Part shown: piece after piece, positions 24,180 through 31,767 of the stretch
Position numbering within the stretch: the stretch's first letter is position 1
Layout: each line of letters begins with the position of its first letter
NCBI GenBank assembly: GCA_905205085.1
Contig: CAJLCG010000017.1
Location: 1-34,189, forward strand
DNA from: an uncultured Oscillospiraceae bacterium
Lineage (GTDB): Bacteria > Bacillota > Clostridia > Oscillospirales > Oscillospiraceae
DNA length: 34,189 nt
Reading direction: 5' to 3'
Position numbers and translations under genes: made by a program
Notes under the pieces: model-generated
Databases searched by the model: none
What the model was told of the DNA's origin: nothing
The model's input: the letters and a program-made list of their open reading frames with translations, nothing else

Positions 24180-25513
24180 GACGGCAGGATCTGTTTCATC
24201 TGTGTGCTCAAAATTTGCTGCGTAAAAAAGCCCGCACCTTTCTCACCACTCTAGGCGTTTTGATTGGATGCTGCTCCATCGTCATCACCGTATCTCTGGG
24301 TCTCGGTATGAAGGAGGCGCAGGAACGATCCTTGTCAGAGCTGGGAGACCTGACCATCATTACAGTCAATCCTCCACAAAACAACCTGGACGCAGGCCCG
24401 CTGGACGACCGTCTGCTTCAGCAGCTGCGGGAACTGGACGGCGTGAAGGCCGTGACCCCAAAGTATACGTTGGATATCGAATCGGTCACCCTGTCCGCTG
24501 GTCTAAACCACCGGTATGTGGCCCAATGGACCAATGTGGTGGCCATGGATATCCATGCCATGGAGGCCATGGGCTATCGCTTTTTGGAGGGCTCCCCCGC
24601 CAAGCATTCCGGGGAGGCCGTGATCGGGCAGTACATGGCCTATAACTTCCGGGACACTACCCGGCCCGAAGGGGATGATATGATCAGCCGCTTTGACGGC
24701 GACTGGGACGAAGGCGGCAACCAGATCCGCGTTCCCGACCCCTATTTGAACCCCATCGGTCAGGAATGTACCTTGGAGCTGGAGACTGAAACTGGGGTTC
24801 TTTCCATGCCTCTGCGTCCGGTGGGCGTGGTAAAAGAGGACTACTCCAAGGGCAGCGAAACTACAGACGGCGTCATGATCTCCCTGGACGACCTGTACCG
24901 GCTTCTGGGCCAGGGCAACCCAGATTTTCACCACTCCATCACATATGATTGCATCCTGGTCAAAGCCTCCAGCATCGGCCATGTCTCCAAGGTAGAGGGT
25001 CAAATCAATGCCATGGGTTATCCAACGCAATCTATGGAAAGTATCCGCAAGCCTCTGGAAAAAGAGGTCCAGCAGAAGCAGCTGATGCTGGGCGGCCTGG
25101 GGGCTATCTCTTTGTTTGTGGCCGCTCTTGGCATCATCAACACCATGATCATGTCCATCTCAGAGCGCACCCGGGAGATTGGAATTATGAAGTCTCTGGG
25201 CTGTCCCGTCTCGGACATCCGGATTATGTTTTTAGCCGAAGCAGGGGCCATTGGATTGATCGGCGGCGTATCTGCCTGCATCATCAGCTTCATCACCTCA
25301 TTTATCATCAATCTGATCGCCATGGGGCCAAGTATCAACCACATTCTTCCTGCCCTTCTGGGCAGCGAGGATATGGCGCGGGTCTCGGTGATCCCGCCGT
25401 GGCTGCCGGTTTTTGCCGTGGCTTTTTCCGTGCTCATCGGTCTGATCGCCGGTTGCTATCCGGCAAACAAGGCCGTTCGCATCTCGGTTCTGGAGGCCAT
25501 CAAAAACCAGTGA
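24176..25513 (+). CDS. MacB/FtsX-type ABC transporter permease
   Basis: 445-residue permease. TM1 at about 20-42 (FLTTLGVLIGCCSIVITVSLGLG, partly hydrophobic), a MacB-like extracytoplasmic core domain (about 45-290), then three C-terminal FtsX helices (about 302-322, 350-380 and 410-432), with the SERTREIGIMKSLGC (about 325-339) cytoplasmic segment typical of the family. The GTG start at 24176 has GGGAG seven bases upstream and overlaps the small frame before it. No MacA-type adaptor gene is present. It is ended by the hairpin at 25540-25584. Likely an exporter or mechanotransmission pump for a peptide or lipid; substrate unknown. Confidence 0.93.
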   Translation: MRRQDLFHLCAQNLLRKKARTFLTTLGVLIGCCSIVITVSLGLGMKEAQERSLSELGDLTIITVNPPQNNLDAGPLDDRLLQQLRELDGVKAVTPKYTLDIESVTLSAGLNHRYVAQWTNVVAMDIHAMEAMGYRFLEGSPAKHSGEAVIGQYMAYNFRDTTRPEGDDMISRFDGDWDEGGNQIRVPDPYLNPIGQECTLELETETGVLSMPLRPVGVVKEDYSKGSETTDGVMISLDDLYRLLGQGNPDFHHSITYDCILVKASSIGHVSKVEGQINAMGYPTQSMESIRKPLEKEVQQKQLMLGGLGAISLFVAALGIINTMIMSISERTREIGIMKSLGCPVSDIRIMFLAEAGAIGLIGGVSACIISFITSFIINLIAMGPSINHILPALLGSEDMARVSVIPPWLPVFAVAFSVLIGLIAGCYPANKAVRISVLEAIKNQ

Positions 25514-25539
25514 CCCACTGCATCTACCCATCTTTTCTA

Positions 25540-25584
25540 AAAAACAGACAGGCAGTCCAAATTGGACTGCCTGCCTGTTTTTTG
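25540..25584. terminator. Bidirectional terminator between the ABC permease and the DUF378 gene
   Basis: A-run, long stem with core CAGGCAGTCC / GGACTGCCTG, short AT loop and T-run. It serves the plus-strand permease (stop 25513) and the minus-strand DUF378 gene (stop 25591). Confidence 0.92.
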
Positions 25585-25590
25585 TGGGGG

Positions 25591-25794
25591 TCAGTGGTTT
25601 TTATCCGTGTCCCGAAACAGCAGCGTAATACACCACAGGGCCGAAAGGCCTACCACGGTGTAGATCACCCGGCTGATCAGGCCATCCGACCCACCGCCGA
25701 CAAAGGCCACCAGATCAAACTGGAACAATCCCACGCTGCCCCAGTTCAGCCCGCCGATGATCAGCAGGGCCAAAGCGATCTTGTCCATGATCAC
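25591..25794 (-). CDS. DUF378 family small membrane protein
   Basis: 67-residue protein with two hydrophobic helices (about 4-24 and 40-60). It contains the family motif LLIIGGLNWGSVGLF (10-24), the hallmark of DUF378/COG2155. Function unknown. GGAGGT lies eight bases before the GTG at 25792-25794; an ATG two codons later is 14 bases away and less likely. It follows cytidine deaminase by 78 bases without a clear terminator between them, so the two may be co-transcribed. Confidence 0.88.
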   Translation of the reverse strand: MIMDKIALALLIIGGLNWGSVGLFQFDLVAFVGGGSDGLISRVIYTVVGLSALWCITLLFRDTDKNH

Positions 25795-25872
25795 GTCAGA
25801 TTACCTCCTCGGATTGGGTTCCGGGGATAGCATTTCCAGCCTGGTGAAAACTATACGCAAAAAAATGCGATT

Positions 25873-26268
25873 TTATTTTAACGATGACGGGCCAAACCCC
25901 ATGGGCAGCAGTTCGGACAGACTGGCCTGCTGAAACTGGCCGTGCTCGTTGACTGCCAGCACCCGAAGCTGGGGCGCAAATTCATACAGCATCTGCCGGC
26001 AGGCTCCGCAGGGCCAGCAGAAATCGGCCCCGCTGCCCGCAATGGCCAGCGTGGTCCAGCCGGTGGTCCGCCCCTCGCTCACCGCCTTCACCAGGGCGGT
26101 ACGCTCGGCACAGATGGTGGAGCCGTAGGCCGCATTTTCCACATTGCAGCCGGTAAACACCGTCCCGTCCTCACACAGCAGAGCCGCGCCCACGGCAAAG
26201 TGGGAGTATGGCGCATACGAAAAGTTTCGCATCTCCAGGGCCCGCTGTACCAGTTCCTTGTCGGTCAT
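25873..26268 (-). CDS. cdd: Cytidine deaminase
   Basis: 131-residue homotetrameric-type enzyme converting cytidine/deoxycytidine to uridine/deoxyuridine in pyrimidine salvage. Zinc site residues are all present: Cys53 and catalytic Glu55 in TICAERTAL, Cys87 and Cys90 in PCGACRQ. FAVGAAL and GCNVENAAYG are the other family signatures. GAAGGAGG precedes the ATG by about seven bases. It is divergent from the thiamine operon and appears to share its -35 hexamer. Confidence 0.96.
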   Translation of the reverse strand: MTDKELVQRALEMRNFSYAPYSHFAVGAALLCEDGTVFTGCNVENAAYGSTICAERTALVKAVSEGRTTGWTTLAIAGSGADFCWPCGACRQMLYEFAPQLRVLAVNEHGQFQQASLSELLPMGFGPSSLK

Positions 26269-26315
26269 ATTGCTGCCTCCTTCTCCCGCTCCCAGGCGGG
26301 CGTCTGTTCCCCTTT

Positions 26316-26344
26316 AGCATACCCCAGCACAAAAAAACTTGCAA
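26316..26344 (-). promoter_or_regulatory. Promoter of cdd
   Basis: Minus strand: -35 TTGCAA (26339-26344), 17-base spacer, -10 TATGCT (26316-26321; 4 of 6 consensus). The -35 hexamer is palindromic and is also used by the divergent thiamine promoter. Confidence 0.55.
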
Positions 26345-26366
26345 TCTTCTTTTCCCGTGCTATAAT
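26339..26366 (+). promoter_or_regulatory. Promoter of the TPP-regulated thiamine operon
   Basis: -35 TTGCAA (26339-26344), 16-base spacer, consensus -10 TATAAT (26361-26366). The riboswitch begins about 35 bases downstream. Confidence 0.8.
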
Positions 26367-26401
26367 ATTTTCCAGCGGATCGCAAATGGGCGGTCCACTG
26401 C

Positions 26402-26490
26402 AATCAAAAAGGGAGCTCGCAAACGGGCTGAGAGGAAGCTGTGCGCTTCGACCTGTGACCTGATTTGGGTAATGCCAACGTAGGGAGATT
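26402..26490 (+). ncRNA. TPP riboswitch (THI element) aptamer
   Basis: Contains the conserved elements in order: GGGAGC (26411), the pyrimidine-sensing CTGAGA (26428-26433), a variable P3-like stem (GAAGC...GCTTC), and the pyrophosphate-sensing arm CCTGATTTGGGTAATGCCA with CGTAGGGA. P1 can close by AATC (26402-26405) with GATT (26487-26490). It binds thiamine pyrophosphate and should repress the downstream salvage genes when TPP is plentiful. Confidence 0.95.
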
Positions 26491-26502
26491 ATGATATGCG
26501 TA

Positions 26503-26552
26503 CGCCGCGGGATGGTCTCTCAAGTGGAGATACCCGGGGCGATTTTGTTTTT
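26503..26552 (+). terminator. TPP-riboswitch expression platform: intrinsic terminator
   Basis: A GC-rich imperfect stem (26503-26519 with 26527-26541) is followed by ATTTTGTTTTT. GGGAGA at 26483-26488, at the aptamer 3' edge, can instead pair with TCTCTC at 26516-26521 to form an anti-terminator. The ribosome-binding site (26553-26557) lies after the T-run, so control should be by premature termination. Confidence 0.75.
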
Positions 26553-26564
26553 GGAGGCGCATGT

Positions 26565-27227
26565 ATGGCCTATTTCCTGCCCAAGGCAGCTATTTTAGAT
26601 CTGGACGGCACCCTCACCGACTCCATGTACGTCTGGGACCGTCTGCCCGAGGAGCTGGTACGCCAGTTTGGCGGCATCCCCGCTCCCGACCTGTCCCACA
26701 CCTTGCGCGCCATGAGTTCCCCTCAGGCCATCGACTACCTGATTCGCACCTACCATCTCCCTGCCACACCCCAGCAGCTTACCCAGGCCATGGAGGCCAT
26801 AGCTGACCGGGAATACCGGGAAAATGTCCCTCTCAAACCGGGAGTACGCCCTTTGCTGGAGCGTTTGCACCAGCTGGGCATCCCCTGCTGCGTAGCCACC
26901 GCCAGCCAGGTCCACCAGGCCCGGCAGGCTCTGGAACGGCTGGGAGTCTGGTCCTTTTTCTCCTTTGCCCTGAGCGCCACCCAGTACGGCCCCAAGACTT
27001 GCCCGGACCTCTATCTGGAGGCCGCCCGGCGGCTGGGAGCCGCTGCGCAGCACACCCTGGTCTTTGAGGACGCCCTCCATGCCGCCCAAACGGCGGCCCG
27101 GGCAGGCTTTCCGGTCGTGGGCGTGTATGACGCCTTCTCCCAGCAGGACCAGGACGCTCTGCGCTCTGTCTGCCGCTGGCACCTTCAACGGCTGGATGAG
27201 CCGGACTTTCTTGCCCAGTTGGGCTGA
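26565..27227 (+). CDS. HAD-superfamily phosphatase in the TPP-riboswitch operon
   Basis: 220-residue HAD hydrolase of the beta-phosphoglucomutase/phosphatase-like subgroup with a helical cap. Motif I LDLDGTLTD (nucleophile Asp12, Asp14), motif II VATAS (110-114), motif III Lys144 (GPKTCPD), motif IV VFEDA with Asp169. A frame open to 26496 would start inside the riboswitch platform; GGAGG at 26553-26557 is seven bases before the ATG at 26565, which is used. Being first behind a TPP riboswitch, it is a candidate thiamine monophosphate or HMP-phosphate phosphatase. The specificity is inference; the fold is secure. Confidence 0.88.
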   Translation: MAYFLPKAAILDLDGTLTDSMYVWDRLPEELVRQFGGIPAPDLSHTLRAMSSPQAIDYLIRTYHLPATPQQLTQAMEAIADREYRENVPLKPGVRPLLERLHQLGIPCCVATASQVHQARQALERLGVWSFFSFALSATQYGPKTCPDLYLEAARRLGAAAQHTLVFEDALHAAQTAARAGFPVVGVYDAFSQQDQDALRSVCRWHLQRLDEPDFLAQLG

Positions 27228-27486
27228 CACTTTTTTATCTCGACAGCTAAGTGCTGCCAAACCACGCCCAGCATAAGCGGGCGTGGCCTGACAATGGGTT
27301 TCTCTCTCCGCGCTCAAATCGCAGCCCAGCGTAAGCGGGTGCGATTTGAAGAGGCGGAGCGGCGGAATGAGCAAGTTTTCGCGCTTGCGCGGAAACGAGC
27401 AATATGCAGCACGCGACGACTCGGGGGCACCACCTGTCGCCGCGCTATAAAACTTCAATGCGTCAAAACAGAAAGGAGTCTTACGT
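27228..27486 (+). repeat. Hairpin-rich interval between the HAD gene and thiD
   Basis: No gene seen in these 259 bases. Inverted repeats: 27262-27286 (CCACGCCC / GGGCGTGG), 27314-27349 (TCAAATCGCA / TGCGATTTGA with an inner CCC/GGG) and 27375-27396 (GTTTTCGCG / CGCGGAAAC, one wobble pair). The first two share the same loop region, CCCAGCATAAGCGGG and CCCAGCGTAAGCGGG. They are not terminators. Their style recalls the hairpin interval in the V-ATPase operon. Confidence 0.75.
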
Positions 27487-28287
27487 ATGAAAACCGCATT
27501 GACGATCGCTGGAAGCGATTCCAGCGGAGGCGCCGGGATCCAAGCCGATATCAAGACCATGACCGCCAATGGCGTATACGCCATGAGCGCGATCACCGCC
27601 CTGACGGCCCAAAATACCACCGGCGTCTATGGCATCCTGGAGTCCACCCCTGAGTTTCTGGCCAACCAGCTGGACTGCATCTTTACCGACATCTTCCCCG
27701 ATGCAGTAAAGACGGGTATGGTCTCCTCCACCGCCCTGATCCAGGTCATCGCGGACAAACTCAAGCAGTACGGGGCCAAAAACATTGTGGTGGACCCGGT
27801 GATGGTGGCCACCAGCGGCTCCCGCCTTATTTCCGAGGAGGCGGTGGAGGCCCTCAAGGAGCAGCTGCTCCCCCTGGCCACTCTGCTTACCCCCAACATC
27901 CCCGAGGCCCAGGTCCTCTCCGGCATGACCATCACCACCGCGGAGGACATGGAGCGGGCCGCCCAGGCCATCAGCGAGACCTACGGCTGCGCCGTACTGT
28001 GCAAGGGAGGCCACCAGATCCACGACGCCGATGACCTTCTCTGGCGGGACGGCCAGGGCACCTGGTTCCGGGGCCGCCGCATTGACAACCCCAACACCCA
28101 CGGCACCGGCTGTACCCTCTCCAGCGCCATCGCCTCCAACCTGGCCAAAGGCTATGACCTGACCCAGGCGGTGGAGCGCGCCAAGGCCTACATCTCCGGC
28201 GCGCTGGCGGCCATGTTGGACTTGGGCGCCGGCAGCGGCCCCATGGACCACCTGTTTGCTCTGCGGGGGGAGTTTGTGGATGACTAA
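27487..28287 (+). CDS. thiD: Hydroxymethylpyrimidine/phosphomethylpyrimidine kinase
   Basis: 266-residue ribokinase-fold kinase that phosphorylates HMP to HMP-P and HMP-PP for thiamine synthesis. Seen: TIAGSDSSGGAGIQADIK (6-23, substrate site), DPVMVATSGSRL (103-114), LLTPNIPEA, CKGGH (172-176), and the anion-hole/catalytic NTHGTGCTLSSAIAS (203-217, Cys209). AAAGGAG precedes the ATG by eight bases. It belongs to the TPP-regulated operon, though the 259-base gap upstream may allow partly independent expression. Relatives can also act on pyridoxal, but the thiamine context supports ThiD. Confidence 0.95.
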   Translation: MKTALTIAGSDSSGGAGIQADIKTMTANGVYAMSAITALTAQNTTGVYGILESTPEFLANQLDCIFTDIFPDAVKTGMVSSTALIQVIADKLKQYGAKNIVVDPVMVATSGSRLISEEAVEALKEQLLPLATLLTPNIPEAQVLSGMTITTAEDMERAAQAISETYGCAVLCKGGHQIHDADDLLWRDGQGTWFRGRRIDNPNTHGTGCTLSSAIASNLAKGYDLTQAVERAKAYISGALAAMLDLGAGSGPMDHLFALRGEFVDD

Positions 28288-28888
28288 CCTGATCGTCGGA
28301 GCCTTTACCCTTTGTTATTTTGTGGTTACTCTGTTTTTGTGCCGCGGGATGCGCCTGTCTGCCCGGGATATCTGTCTTGCCGGCCTGATGTCGGCAGCCA
28401 CCCTGGTACTGCGCTGCTTCCTGATCACTCTGCCCAACGGGAGCCACATTAGCTTGGGCGCTATGCTGCCCATTCTTCTGCTTTCCCTTCTGGTCAACGC
28501 CAGGGTGGCCTTCTGCGCCGGGTGGGTCACCGGCCTGCTGGCCATGCTTCTGCTGCCTGACTGGCAGCCGGTACACTGGGCCCAGCCTTTTGTGGAGCAG
28601 CTCATCTGCTTCTCCGCTCTGGGCTACGCCAGCGTCTTTGGGACTGACCGGCGCTGGAAAATCATCCTGGGCACGACGCTTGCCGTTGCCCTCAGCGTGA
28701 CCAGCCATATTATGGCCGGTGCAGTTTTCTTTGCCCAGTACGCCTGGGACGGCTACGGCCCCTGGGCATACAGCATCGTGGCAAACCTCTCCGGCCACGG
28801 CACAGAGGGACTGCTCACCATCATTCTTGTCTCTGTGCTGCCTGTGCGGCGGCTGGAAAAATCCATAAAGGCAGGTGTACCCCAATGA
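28280..28888 (+). CDS. thiT: ECF transporter S component, ThiT-like
   Basis: 202-residue membrane protein with about six hydrophobic helices. It resembles ThiT-type S components: ISLGAMLPILLLSLL (57-71), a loop VHWAQPFVEQLICFSALGY (98-116), and SHIMAGAVFFAQYAWDGYGPWAYSIVANL split as SHIMAG (142-147), YAWDGYGPWAYS and IVAN. His143, Tyr164 and Asn169 fit the thiamine-contacting His/Tyr/Asn pattern of ThiT; Glu105 fits its Glu, while the following Tyr appears replaced by Gln106, so HMP or another precursor is possible. ATG at 28280-28282 overlaps the thiD stop by eight bases; GGGGAG is seven bases upstream. It needs a shared EcfAA'T module, not present here. Confidence 0.83.
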   Translation: MTNLIVGAFTLCYFVVTLFLCRGMRLSARDICLAGLMSAATLVLRCFLITLPNGSHISLGAMLPILLLSLLVNARVAFCAGWVTGLLAMLLLPDWQPVHWAQPFVEQLICFSALGYASVFGTDRRWKIILGTTLAVALSVTSHIMAGAVFFAQYAWDGYGPWAYSIVANLSGHGTEGLLTIILVSVLPVRRLEKSIKAGVPQ

Positions 28889-29556
28889 CCTTTACACAGG
28901 AACTGATCGAGAAAAATTTGTCCGTGTGGCAGCAATGCCTGGACTCTCCCTTCCTCCAGCAGCTGGGCGCAGGGACCTTGGACGAAGCCTGTTTCAAGGG
29001 CTATATTGTGGATGACAGTCTCTATCTCCGGGAATATGCCAAGGTATTTGCCTGGGGCATGACCAAGGCTGAGGATTTGGACGCCATCCGCACCTACTAC
29101 TCTCTGCTCTCCTTTGTCAACGAGGGAGAGGGCGCTACCCGGCTGGTTTATCTCAACCGCTACAGCTTGGATGACCACTCCATCCAGCACCTGCCCCAGC
29201 GCCCGGAAAATCTGGCCTACACCGACTGCATGATAAAGGCCGCCCGGGATGGCAAGGGCGCTCCCGAGTGCATGATGGCCTGCCTGCCCTGTATGGTCAG
29301 CTATCAGTGGATCTTCCAGCGTCTGCTCCAGCAGTATCCCAATGTCCGTGAGACCCCCTTCTGGCCCCTGGTGCGGGACTATCCCAGCCAGTCCTACGAA
29401 CAGGCCTGCCAAAGCTGGCTGGCGTATACCGACCGGATCTGTCAGGACCTGGACGCAGAGCGCAAGGCCCAGTGCAGCGAGATCTTCCGGGAATGCTCCC
29501 TCCACGAGCTGCACTTCTGGGAGATGAGCCTACAGCCTCGTACCGATCTTCCCTGA
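28885..29556 (+). CDS. tenA: TenA family aminopyrimidine aminohydrolase / thiaminase II
   Basis: 223-residue all-helical TenA protein that salvages degraded thiamine by hydrolysing aminopyrimidine to HMP, which ThiD then phosphorylates. Catalytic Cys136 in ACLPCMVSYQW matches Cys135 of B. subtilis TenA, so it is the Cys (TenA_C) class. Asp43/Asp44 in YIVDDSLYLREYAKVFAWG region (40-58) and Glu208 with FWEM near the C-terminus match other active-site residues. ATG overlaps the thiT stop by four bases (ATGA), so production is coupled. It is the last gene of the operon, ended by the hairpin at 29571. Confidence 0.94.
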   Translation: MTFTQELIEKNLSVWQQCLDSPFLQQLGAGTLDEACFKGYIVDDSLYLREYAKVFAWGMTKAEDLDAIRTYYSLLSFVNEGEGATRLVYLNRYSLDDHSIQHLPQRPENLAYTDCMIKAARDGKGAPECMMACLPCMVSYQWIFQRLLQQYPNVRETPFWPLVRDYPSQSYEQACQSWLAYTDRICQDLDAERKAQCSEIFRECSLHELHFWEMSLQPRTDLP

Positions 29557-29570
29557 TTCTGCTCTACTGC

Positions 29571-29607
29571 AAAACAAGCCCCTGCCAGCAGGCAGGGGCT
29601 TGTTTTT
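29571..29607. terminator. Bidirectional terminator between tenA and the 416-residue hypothetical gene
   Basis: Stem CAAGCCCCTGCC / GGCAGGGGCTTG with a four-base loop, flanked by an A-run and a T-run. The stop codon of the converging minus-strand gene (29606-29608) overlaps the T-run. Confidence 0.93.
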
Positions 29608-30856
29608 ACTTCAAAATGGTCATCCGCTCCAGACGCTCATAGATATCCTCCCGGTGCTCCGGGTGAAGATAGGTGATGGTAATGACAAACAGCGTATCTC
29701 CCACTGCCGCTTCACAGGACACGCGGTAGAGCAGGTCGTCATCCTTCTTCTTGGGGGGCATCTCTTTCCATCCCCAGTGGGCTTGTCCGCCCTCCAGCTG
29801 CTTGGTGCGGACATCCTGCAGCTGGGCCATATCCAACCCAAATTGTGCCGAACCCATTCTGCTGCGCAGCGCAGTAAAATGCCAAATGGGACTCTCACTT
29901 TCCTCATCCCGCCAGATGGCCCCAGCATCTTCCATACCGCCGTTGGACCACTCGTAGTGGTACAGGCCGGGCAGGGGAATCACAAGCTTGTCGTAGGGCT
30001 GCAGGACCTCCCCTTTGCGGTAACCGATGGGACACAGCTCTTCCAGCTCGGGCACGTCCTCCGGCAGGTTTGGCTCGCGGTCGGCCAGGATGCAAAGCTC
30101 CCTATACTCCGCCACCGGCTGGGGCAGAGACGGGTCCATAGCGGCCGAGCGCTCCAGGGTATCCAGAATGTCGGCGTTCCCCTGCCGGTCCTGGTAGCTG
30201 CGGTCGGAGGGGGCAAAGCAGCAGTCCTCCCACAGCTGCTTCAGGGCCCGGTTGCGCAGCTGCAGGGCATTCATCCCCGGCTCATCCCACAAAAACAGGC
30301 GCTGCGCCAGCTCCTCCAGCCCGCCGTTCTCCAGTTTTTCCTTCAGCCATGCCGCAGGGAAGCGCCCCAGAGGGGTAACAATGGTGTCGGGCACCATCTC
30401 GGGCCGGTACTGATCTGCCTCCCAGAAGAGGTAGCCCATTTCGCCCGGCTGGGTCTCTGCCAGCACCTGGCTCACCTGCTCCTCCAGCCAGGGGAGGAAC
30501 CAGTCCCGGCGCAGAGCCTCAAAGTCCCGGTCCTGCTGGTAGTCGCTCCGATCCTGGACCTTCCATTCCTTGATGCCCAGCCCTCCCAGCTCCTCCAGCA
30601 GCTCTAGGGCCGCTTTGTGAAAGCCCGGACCGGCAGGGGTGGTGTCGCATCCACACCGCAGATTCCACTGGGCAAACAGTCCCTTCTCCTTGGTCCAGGC
30701 AAAGTCCAGATAGCCCCGGGGACACAGTACGATACGCATCCCCTCTTCCCACACGCCCAGGCGCAGGTTCCGCTGCTTGGCCAGGCGCTGGACCGACTTG
30801 ACCAGGCTGTCCTTATTGCGAATTTTTCCGGTACCGGTGATATCAATATTGCCCAT
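29606..30856 (-). CDS. Hypothetical protein, 416 residues, next to a DUF1963 gene
   Basis: I do not recognise the family. The protein has no signal peptide or membrane helix, is rich in Trp, Leu, Glu and Arg, and appears cytoplasmic. Landmarks: an N-terminal basic helix (about 10-32), a small beta segment MRIVLCPRGYLDFAW (about 40-54), LFLWDEPGMNALQLRNRALKQLW in the middle, and a C-terminal beta-rich part with LVIPLPGLYHYEW and DTLFVITITYLHPEHREDIYERLERM. AGGAGG is six bases before the ATG at 30854-30856; an earlier in-frame start at 30892 falls inside the upstream gene. It follows the DUF1963 gene by 11 bases and is surely co-transcribed, so the two probably work together. Confidence 0.85.
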   Translation of the reverse strand: MGNIDITGTGKIRNKDSLVKSVQRLAKQRNLRLGVWEEGMRIVLCPRGYLDFAWTKEKGLFAQWNLRCGCDTTPAGPGFHKAALELLEELGGLGIKEWKVQDRSDYQQDRDFEALRRDWFLPWLEEQVSQVLAETQPGEMGYLFWEADQYRPEMVPDTIVTPLGRFPAAWLKEKLENGGLEELAQRLFLWDEPGMNALQLRNRALKQLWEDCCFAPSDRSYQDRQGNADILDTLERSAAMDPSLPQPVAEYRELCILADREPNLPEDVPELEELCPIGYRKGEVLQPYDKLVIPLPGLYHYEWSNGGMEDAGAIWRDEESESPIWHFTALRSRMGSAQFGLDMAQLQDVRTKQLEGGQAHWGWKEMPPKKKDDDLLYRVSCEAAVGDTLFVITITYLHPEHREDIYERLERMTILK

Positions 30857-30867
30857 GCTCGTCCTCC

Positions 30868-31716
30868 TCAGCTGCACTGCTGGATCAGCCAAACCCGGTC
30901 AAACCGGCGCTGGGCCAGATCCTCCCGGCGGATGTAGAAGTAGATGCGCCCGCAGTCGCCAAACATCAGCTCAAAATCACCATTCTCCACGGTGTCCAGC
31001 TGGAACAGCAGCTGCCAATCCCGGACACTGGGGGTACGCAGGGCACTGCGCTCCTCCAGGGGGATCTTCTCCCAGCTTCCGCCCAGATAGTAACCCCGGC
31101 TGATGAGCTCACATTGCAGGGTCATATTGTTCTGGATGATGTCAGGCCAGCCCAGCAGCTGGGAGCGGTTGGCGGGATAGTCCATCCCCAGTTCCCGGCG
31201 GGCCTGGTCAAAGATGCGGTAGTCGTTGGCCGTCCAGGGGTACTCCAGGGCGGGACAGGCGTCCTGAAAATCGGGAGCATCGGTCGCCCCGGACAGCTGA
31301 GCCGCCATCTCCGGCAAACGGAAGTCCTCCTCCAGCTCCGCCGGGAATTCTGCCGGGGCCAGAGGTCCCTCAAACCAGAACACCCGGGCACACCCCGCAT
31401 CCTTGGGATCATAGCCCCAGCGCTGGGACTCCAGCTCGTAGAAGAAGGAGAGCAGTCCCTCTTTGGGCAGCAGTCCCTCCGGATCCAGGGGAGCCAGCTG
31501 GGCGCAGTCAAACTGAGCCAAAAAAGCCAGGGGCCGCTCCTTTACCTGATCGTCCTCCCGGGTGTCGGTTTCAAATACCGGCCAGACGAAATCTGCCGGC
31601 ACATCGGGCCGGCCGCCGAATTTGCTGGCGCCCACGGCCAGCTTCCCCTGCGCGGGAACAAAACGGCTGTCGATCCGGCCGCGGTAGAGTTGAGGAAAGA
31701 TGTTTTTCCAATCCAT
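30868..31716 (-). CDS. DUF1963 (YwqG-like) protein
   Basis: 282-residue soluble protein with the DUF1963/YwqG pattern: GASKFGGRPDVPADFVWP (29-46), RPLAFLAQFDCAQL (61-74), GLLSFFYE (87-94), LLGWPDIIQNNM, LLFQLDT, and FGDCGRIYFYIRREDLAQRRFDRVW near the end, split as FGDCGRIYFYI and DLAQRRFDRVW. Function is not established; in B. subtilis ywqG sits beside polymorphic-toxin genes, but no toxin is seen here. AAAGGAA precedes the ATG at 31714-31716. It has its own promoter at 31768-31797 and leads a two-gene operon with the 416-residue protein. Confidence 0.88.
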   Translation of the reverse strand: MDWKNIFPQLYRGRIDSRFVPAQGKLAVGASKFGGRPDVPADFVWPVFETDTREDDQVKERPLAFLAQFDCAQLAPLDPEGLLPKEGLLSFFYELESQRWGYDPKDAGCARVFWFEGPLAPAEFPAELEEDFRLPEMAAQLSGATDAPDFQDACPALEYPWTANDYRIFDQARRELGMDYPANRSQLLGWPDIIQNNMTLQCELISRGYYLGGSWEKIPLEERSALRTPSVRDWQLLFQLDTVENGDFELMFGDCGRIYFYIRREDLAQRRFDRVWLIQQCS

Positions 31717-31767
31717 GGCGGTGTTCCTTTCCGGGGGACTGTTCCCCCTGTCAAAACGCTTGATATC

